Shown: positions 59,733 to 64,000 of the stretch, piece by piece
How positions within the stretch are numbered: position 1 is the first letter of the stretch
Layout of the letters: each line of letters opens with the position of its first letter
Source of the DNA: Symbiodinium kawagutii
Lineage: Eukaryota; Sar; Dinophyceae; Suessiales; Symbiodiniaceae
Length of the DNA: 64,000 nt
Reading direction: 5' to 3'
NCBI GenBank assembly: GCA_009767595.1
Contig: VSDK01012116.1
Coordinates: forward strand, 176,134 to 240,133
Program-made: the position numbers and the translations under genes
The notes under the pieces: model-generated
Seen by the model: the letters and a program-made list of their open reading frames with translations, nothing else
The model's database searches: none
Told to the model about the DNA's origin: nothing

Positions 59733-61310
59733 CTACAGTAACACAGCCAAAAGAGCCGTTGCCAAGACTGATCGTGTTCATGGAAAAAGGATCTGGGACC
59801 GGTAGTTTCTGATCAGCTTTTCGCTTTTCTGAGTAGGTACTCTACTGCAGTGTACATCAATTTACTGGGAAGTAGGCAAACAACAAAACATCTTATAACA
59901 AAGGATGTCAGTTAGATAGGCAGTTTCCCCAAAGCAGTGTGCAGGGTCCATGTTAGCATGTACAGGTTCCAGGCTTCATTCAATGCTGTATGACACGATA
60001 GATGCAGCCAATCAGCAAAGAGCTACCTAATGTAAATACAGTATGTTGTATATCATTAAAATACGACACAGTTGCTGTCACTTGGAAGGCTGGAGAACCT
60101 GAAGAAATCGGGCAAGCATCGACGAAGCAGGCCGACCGGACTTCAGCCAACTGATCGTGCGCCCCGAAGGTCATGTTAGTGATTGCACTTCTCAAATATA
60201 AAGGCTTTGGTACCACAACAGGACAGCCTTTTACCTATCCAGCGTGATGCTCATTCTGGGTGACATCTCCTCCAAAAACCTCATTTGTTGTTGAGTGCAA
60301 GAAAGGCCCCTGATATGTCACTCATCTATTCCAGTGGGGGCCCCTGTTTGATGGCCCCAAAAATGGCTTCAATGATCATACTTTGGTCGGGACTATGAAA
60401 CAATCCCATTCCAGGGTCCATGTTAGCCAGGTGTATATTCCTCAGGGCTGGCTTTGATCTCATTGGGCTGTTGTTGCTGGTTGGTTGAGCTTATGTAGCA
60501 GTTATTCACCTATCCAAAGTCTAGGTTAGTCATGTAGGGCCTGTAGGGTTATTCACCAATCCTTTTCAAGCCCTTCTTGTCCCTGGTAAGGAATTACCTT
60601 CTGTTTTCTTTGTCCCCATTGTTTCCTCTGTCCCATCGGTGGTTTTGGCACCATTGGCATGGAACAAACATGTAGCTACAGTGTTGCCAAGGTCCATGTT
60701 ACCCTGACCCTCCGAAATTAGTAAATTTAGGTATCGGCCAAATTTACGTAAATCATAAAATTTACGTAAATTTTTCCTTGATTTTGCCAAAAATGTAAAT
60801 TTTGGTCGACAGGCAAAAGTGTATACAGTTTTGGTTTTGGAGCACCAAAACTGTATACAGTTTCGTTTTTGGCTATTTTAGGAGCATCAAACATACATAA
60901 AATTTTGTCATTTTTCTTGACTAAAACTTTGCAATTTGATGCTTGTTTTTTTGAATTCTTAGCTTCAATTCACAAATCATTTTGATGAAATTTTGATGTA
61001 TTTTTCAAAGGACTAAAGAGTTGTTCATTTTGGAGCACCTACTATTCTTTGACATTTTTTTAATTGTGTGTGTGACCAGCAATACTAAGTTCATGTCTGC
61101 CAACCAAAAAGCCAAAGATGAGTAAAGAGAAACAGTGCTGAAGTAAGGAGGAAACATAAAATGCAGAAGTAAAACAAAGTGCAGAAGTAAAACAAAGTGC
61201 GGCAGGAAAGCTGACATGGATGCACAGAACAAAAGAAATTACTCAGTTGCTGTTGCAGGTTTCTCAGCCTTCCTTTTGTGAGCATGCTCAAGTAAAACAA
61301 TGCGTGTCAA
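59733..61310. other. AT-rich intergenic DNA with motif copies and hairpins
   Basis: Carries the last copies of the 16-bp motif (59942, 60170, 60413, 60515, 60688). These end where AT-rich sequence with AATTTACGTAAATT palindromes begins. No confident exon. Confidence 0.5.
60735..60860. repeat. Palindromes and a perfect 16-bp hairpin
   Basis: Two AATTTACGTAAAT palindromes (about 60740 and 60760) are followed by TGTATACAGTTTTGGT (60820-60835) and its exact inverted complement ACCAAAACTGTATACA (60844-60859), with an 8-base loop. Confidence 0.75.
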
Positions 61311-61313
61311 CAG

Positions 61314-61996
61314 GTGGCAGGTGTCTTGACAGCAAAAGGCGGCAAGATCTCCGTCTTATTTTTTTCAACCACCAGCTGCACGCGGTGCAAAAGGATCCGC
61401 GTGGGTCAGAACGGCAGGCTGCGAGGACAAGCAGCGGAGGTAAAGGGGGAGGAAACCGTAACTTCCACCTTCACCTGCGCGGCTTGGACTGCGTCTGAAG
61501 AACGGTGTGCGCCGTCATTCACCCAAATCCGTTGGACAACCGTCAAAGCAGATCCAGGACAGCGAAGTTGGTTGCGCTTTCATGCCGTCAGAATTATTCG
61601 ACCCAGGCACAAATTTTCGACAACGTAAAAGGAGGCCCAGGGTCAGGCGACCCAAGGCCTCCCGTACCCGACGAGAACTGTGAATGGGTCGCCAAGCGCT
61701 GCAGATGCCCAGCGTTTTGCGGCGGCACTCCTCACTCGGAAGCGTGGCGCTGGGTCGCTGCAAAGTACGAAGCATGTTTGCCCCGTAATGTGCCGAACGG
61801 AGGAACTTGCTCAAAAACTCGCAGAGCATCGTGTGACAAACGGAGAAGTCCATTCAGCGTGTGCGGCAGGCCTTTGCAGGCATGCCGCGGCCCCTCACCT
61901 CCCATCCTCCACCATGGAGATAGCCCCATGGGGCCACAGGTTACCCTTTCTTCTCAACGTAGAAGAAAGGATGACCTGTGGCCCCCATGGTGCTGA
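61314..61996 (+). CDS. GC-richer region with overlapping open frames, low confidence
   Basis: Two overlapping plus frames (61314-61628, KISVLFFSTTSCTRCKRIRV; 61505-61996, NCEWVAKRCRCPAFCGGTPH) and a 233-residue minus frame (61895-62596) compete. The 61505 frame is Cys-rich, but it runs into the palindromic element at 61926-61990. No domain recognised. At most one of these is real. Confidence 0.2.
61926..61990. mobile_element. 65-bp palindromic element
   Basis: The left arm begins CCATGGGGCCACAGGTTACC and ends TTTCTTCT. The right arm begins AGAAGAAAGG and ends ACCTGTGGCCCCCATGG. The arms are about 29 and 30 bp with two or three mismatches around a 6-base loop. It has the form of a tiny foldback element. 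Confidence 0.75.
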
Positions 61997-62862
61997 CAAT
62001 ACCATCTGACGATTCAAAGCCCGAAGGTTGACAGGGACATGCGAGCCACATTTGAGCCTAGCGGCGCTATGACGAGAGCGTTTTAAAAACTGAAGTTTGT
62101 CAGTGAAGCCAGAAAGGCTCCCAAGTGAAGCTGACAAGCTCAAGTAAACCAAACACAGGCTGAGGTAAAACAAAGGGCTGGAACAAAACACAGACTGGAG
62201 AAGTCTGGGTATAGCTGTGGGGCGGCCGCTACGATATTTTTCTTGCAAGTTGTGTCCGCTGCCACGCAGTGGAAAGGGGTGGTATCTTTTTCTAAAGAAA
62301 CACCACAGTAGAATGGCCGACGTTTGGAAACCTTGTAATTTTGACATGGCCTTTGCCATTTGCATGGCGTCATCTTTACGTGAGTATTTTCCCCTTGAAC
62401 TAAACATTGCAAAGTTTCCACGTCTACCAAGTGAGCCCTTATATTGGCGAATTAAGCGGCTACGGCTACGGAGTCTCAAATGATCAGCTTTCGTTGGAAA
62501 CGAGTACGAAGGACTCTCTTGGCATCGTACCAAAGTCGCTTCTGTTGACGCATGGCACGTAGCGTCAACTGCTCGTTGTATTTCTGGACTCGCCATCCCG
62601 TGGCCTGACTGTGAAGGTTATCAACAATTAATTTACCTTCGACGTGTCTAGGGGGTTGCTGAAACAAAATCAATGCCCATGCACAAGTAAAATTTTCAAA
62701 AGGCCTTCCATCTGGAAATGAGCAGGGTGCGCTTGAACCATTCATCCGTCAAGGGATCTCGCCACCATTCGGTTTGGCAGCGAAAAAACAAAGACCCCAG
62801 CCGGAAGTATCGGCGATCCCAGTCGCTCATTGCGGATGGCAACAAAATCGTGTAAAATTTTC

Positions 62863-62914
62863 TCGAGCCATTCATGGCGAATGTAATTTTTCGCGAGCCA
62901 TTCATGGCGAATGT
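62863..62914. repeat. Short tandem duplication
   Basis: CGAGCCATTCATGGCGAATG occurs twice, 27 bp apart, with T-rich spacers. Confidence 0.75.
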
Positions 62915-63338
62915 TTTTTCTTCAATATTGCCCCGTAAGATCTTCAACATTTATGGTGTGAAAAACTGTTCATGCATACAGATGAGAGTTTTGACTTATA
63001 GCCAAAAAAGAACATGCCCAAGTAAAACAATGCACATGTTCAGAAAAATGCACAAGTAAACCAATACAAAAACCTCGTTTGATTTGAAGACGTGCCCAAC
63101 CCTCCACACACAATTGGGTTGACATGGCGTCTATCTTTTTCTTCATCAACATTGATGCTAAAGATAAAGTTGGATTTTACCAACAAAATAGCTCAATTAC
63201 TGAGGTAAGCACAGCCAATGTTTTAAAAGCAAACATGAGCATTCTCAGTGGTGAGCTGCTGCCTGAGAACTTTCAGTCCACAAAGGCGTTAATTGTCTAA
63301 ATCTATTCAATTCTGAATTGTGCAAAAGTCTGACCTTC

Positions 63339-63785
63339 TCAATGTTTTTCGCTTTTGCCGTGACTTAGTTTCATCAGGTAAAGCCTGTACGATAATTTGC
63401 ATACGACCCGTTGTTCGGCCACTTCCTCCTTTAGATCCGTTCCACTCAAAATGTCATCAATTTCTCTCAGGAGTCGCTTCAGATTCATCTGGCCATGAAC
63501 ATCTTTCTCGCACAAGGTGACAATCTCTTTCCGTCCTCAGAAGGAGGCACCACTACAACAATCATGTAGTCAAAATCACTTAACAACGTTTTCTACTGAC
63601 AAAAGCAATGAATAGAATTCATCACATTCATGATGAAACATTGATGAATTGGATGCTCCATAGATCGGGTGCAAATCTTAGGTTCCAACGTTTGCGAAGC
63701 TTGTCAAGGTTCCTCCATACAGGCATCTTGCGAATATCACTCGCCACCTGACACCTTCTTCTTCCCAGGCTTGCATCTAGCATGG
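63339..63785 (-). CDS. Two minus-strand exon candidates of an unknown gene
   Basis: The upstream piece (about 63785-63633) reads MLDASLGRRRCQVASDIRKM, then PVWRNLDKLRKRWNLRFAPD. The downstream piece (63538-63339) reads IVTLCEKDVHGQMNLKRLLR, then EIDDILSGTDLKEEVAEQRV and VCKLSYRLYLM, ending at a TGA at 63339. An acceptor-like TTCTGAG precedes the second. The composition is typical of helical proteins. No domain recognised; the junction is not verified. Confidence 0.4.
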
Positions 63786-63867
63786 CTCAGTCCAGAAGGT
63801 AGATGGGTCAGCAATGTCACTGACAAGTCAGGCCCTAAGTACTATATTTTGCTTATGATTTACATAT

Positions 63868-64000
63868 GTGATTTACTTGAGATTTACTTGAGATTTACTT
63901 GAGATTTACTTGAGATTTACTTGAGATTTACTTGAGATTTACTTGAGATTTACTTGAGATTTACTTGAGATTTACTTGAGATTTACTTGAGATTTACTTG
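63868..64000. repeat. 11-bp tandem array GAGATTTACTT, cut by the window end
   Basis: About 12 nearly perfect units continue to the last base. On the complementary strand each unit contains CAAGTAAA, the core of the motif dispersed between 61.1 and 63.1 kb. Confidence 0.95.

Larger units (their letters stand above)
51531..60700. repeat. Dispersed 16-bp motif family CAGGGTCCATGTTAGC (introner-like ends)
   Basis: Recognisable copies, allowing a few mismatches, occur roughly every 100-350 bp. Forward examples: 51531, 51700, 53302, 54454, 54622, 55408, 56536, 58440, 58655, 58808, 59197, 59303, 59942, 60413 and 60688. Reverse examples (CTAACATGG...): 51573, 53597, 53940, 54965, 55193, 56222, 56774 and 56948. 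In frame-consistent splice models the forward form begins at the donor (intron starts GTCCATGTTAG, GCATGTTAG or GATACATGTTAG). The reverse form sits just upstream of the acceptor (CTAACATGG...CCCTGTAG). The sequences between motifs are otherwise unrelated. Confidence 0.8.
61140..63060. repeat. Dispersed AAGTAAAACAAWGC motif
   Basis: A tandem pair GCAGAAGTAAAACAAAGT at 61162-61200. Related single copies lie at about 61290 (CAAGTAAAACAATGC), 62142 (CAAGTAAACCAAAC), 62162 (AGGTAAAACAAAGG), 63020 (CAAGTAAAACAATGC) and 63050 (CAAGTAAACCAATAC). The core CAAGTAAA recurs in the terminal 11-bp array. Confidence 0.6.

Noticed and set aside
61895..62596. 233-residue minus-strand ORF
   Set aside because: Its end reads through a palindromic element and it has no recognisable domain; probably chance.
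1..64000. tRNA, rRNA and snRNA genes
   Set aside because: No stretch with convincing tRNA A/B boxes plus a cloverleaf, or rRNA signatures, was found by eye; a covariance search could still find small RNAs.

Overview
The window looks like nuclear DNA of a eukaryotic microalga, most likely a dinoflagellate of the Symbiodiniaceae type. This is inferred from protein style and splicing, not from a marker gene. Genes are broken into many short exons. Several exon joins need GC or GA donors as well as GT. The recognisable products are dinoflagellate-like: a KDZ/Plavaka-like transposase, a C5-cytosine-methyltransferase-like protein, an OTU-like protease, an MBD-like reader and very long Lys/Glu-rich or acidic proteins. 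No rRNA, tRNA, operon or CRISPR array was seen. Two assembly gaps (N runs) lie at 35585-35638 and 47355-47403.

Layout. 1-5.1 kb: AT-rich intergenic DNA with short inverted-repeat (MITE-like) elements. 5.1-9.5 kb, minus strand: a decayed or intron-split transposase-like gene. 9.5-14.26 kb, minus: a multi-exon gene whose N-terminal half is a Lys/Glu-rich protein with about six 100-residue repeats and a one-base frameshift. 14.5-19.2 kb: scattered minus-strand exon-like fragments and a TTTG microsatellite. 19.2-23.7 kb, minus: a multi-exon gene with a 630-residue acidic exon, an MBD-like exon and a Lys-rich tail. 24.53-25.27 kb, plus: an intronless 244-residue ORF of unknown function. 25.6-51.5 kb: a repeat desert with at least four MITE-like families in many copies, minisatellites, microsatellites, and small GC-rich islands that look like isolated exons. 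51.8-52.65 kb: a 100-bp tandem array. 52.75-59.75 kb, plus: methyltransferase-like, OTU-like and membrane/Cys-rich exons whose boundaries carry one short motif. 60-64 kb: AT-rich DNA with hairpins, a recurring CAAGTAAA word, minus-strand exons near 63.3-63.8 kb, and an 11-bp tandem array running off the window end.

The strongest unusual signal is the word CAGGGTCCATGTTAGC, or its reverse complement. It occurs dozens of times between 51.5 and 60.7 kb and I did not see it elsewhere. In reading-frame-consistent splice models it sits at intron ends: forward copies at donors, reverse copies next to acceptors. The same word phases the 100-bp tandem array just upstream. This fits a locus-restricted family of introner-like elements. 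A methylation 'writer'-like gene at 54-57 kb and a 'reader'-like MBD exon at 19.7 kb share the window, but no functional link is shown.
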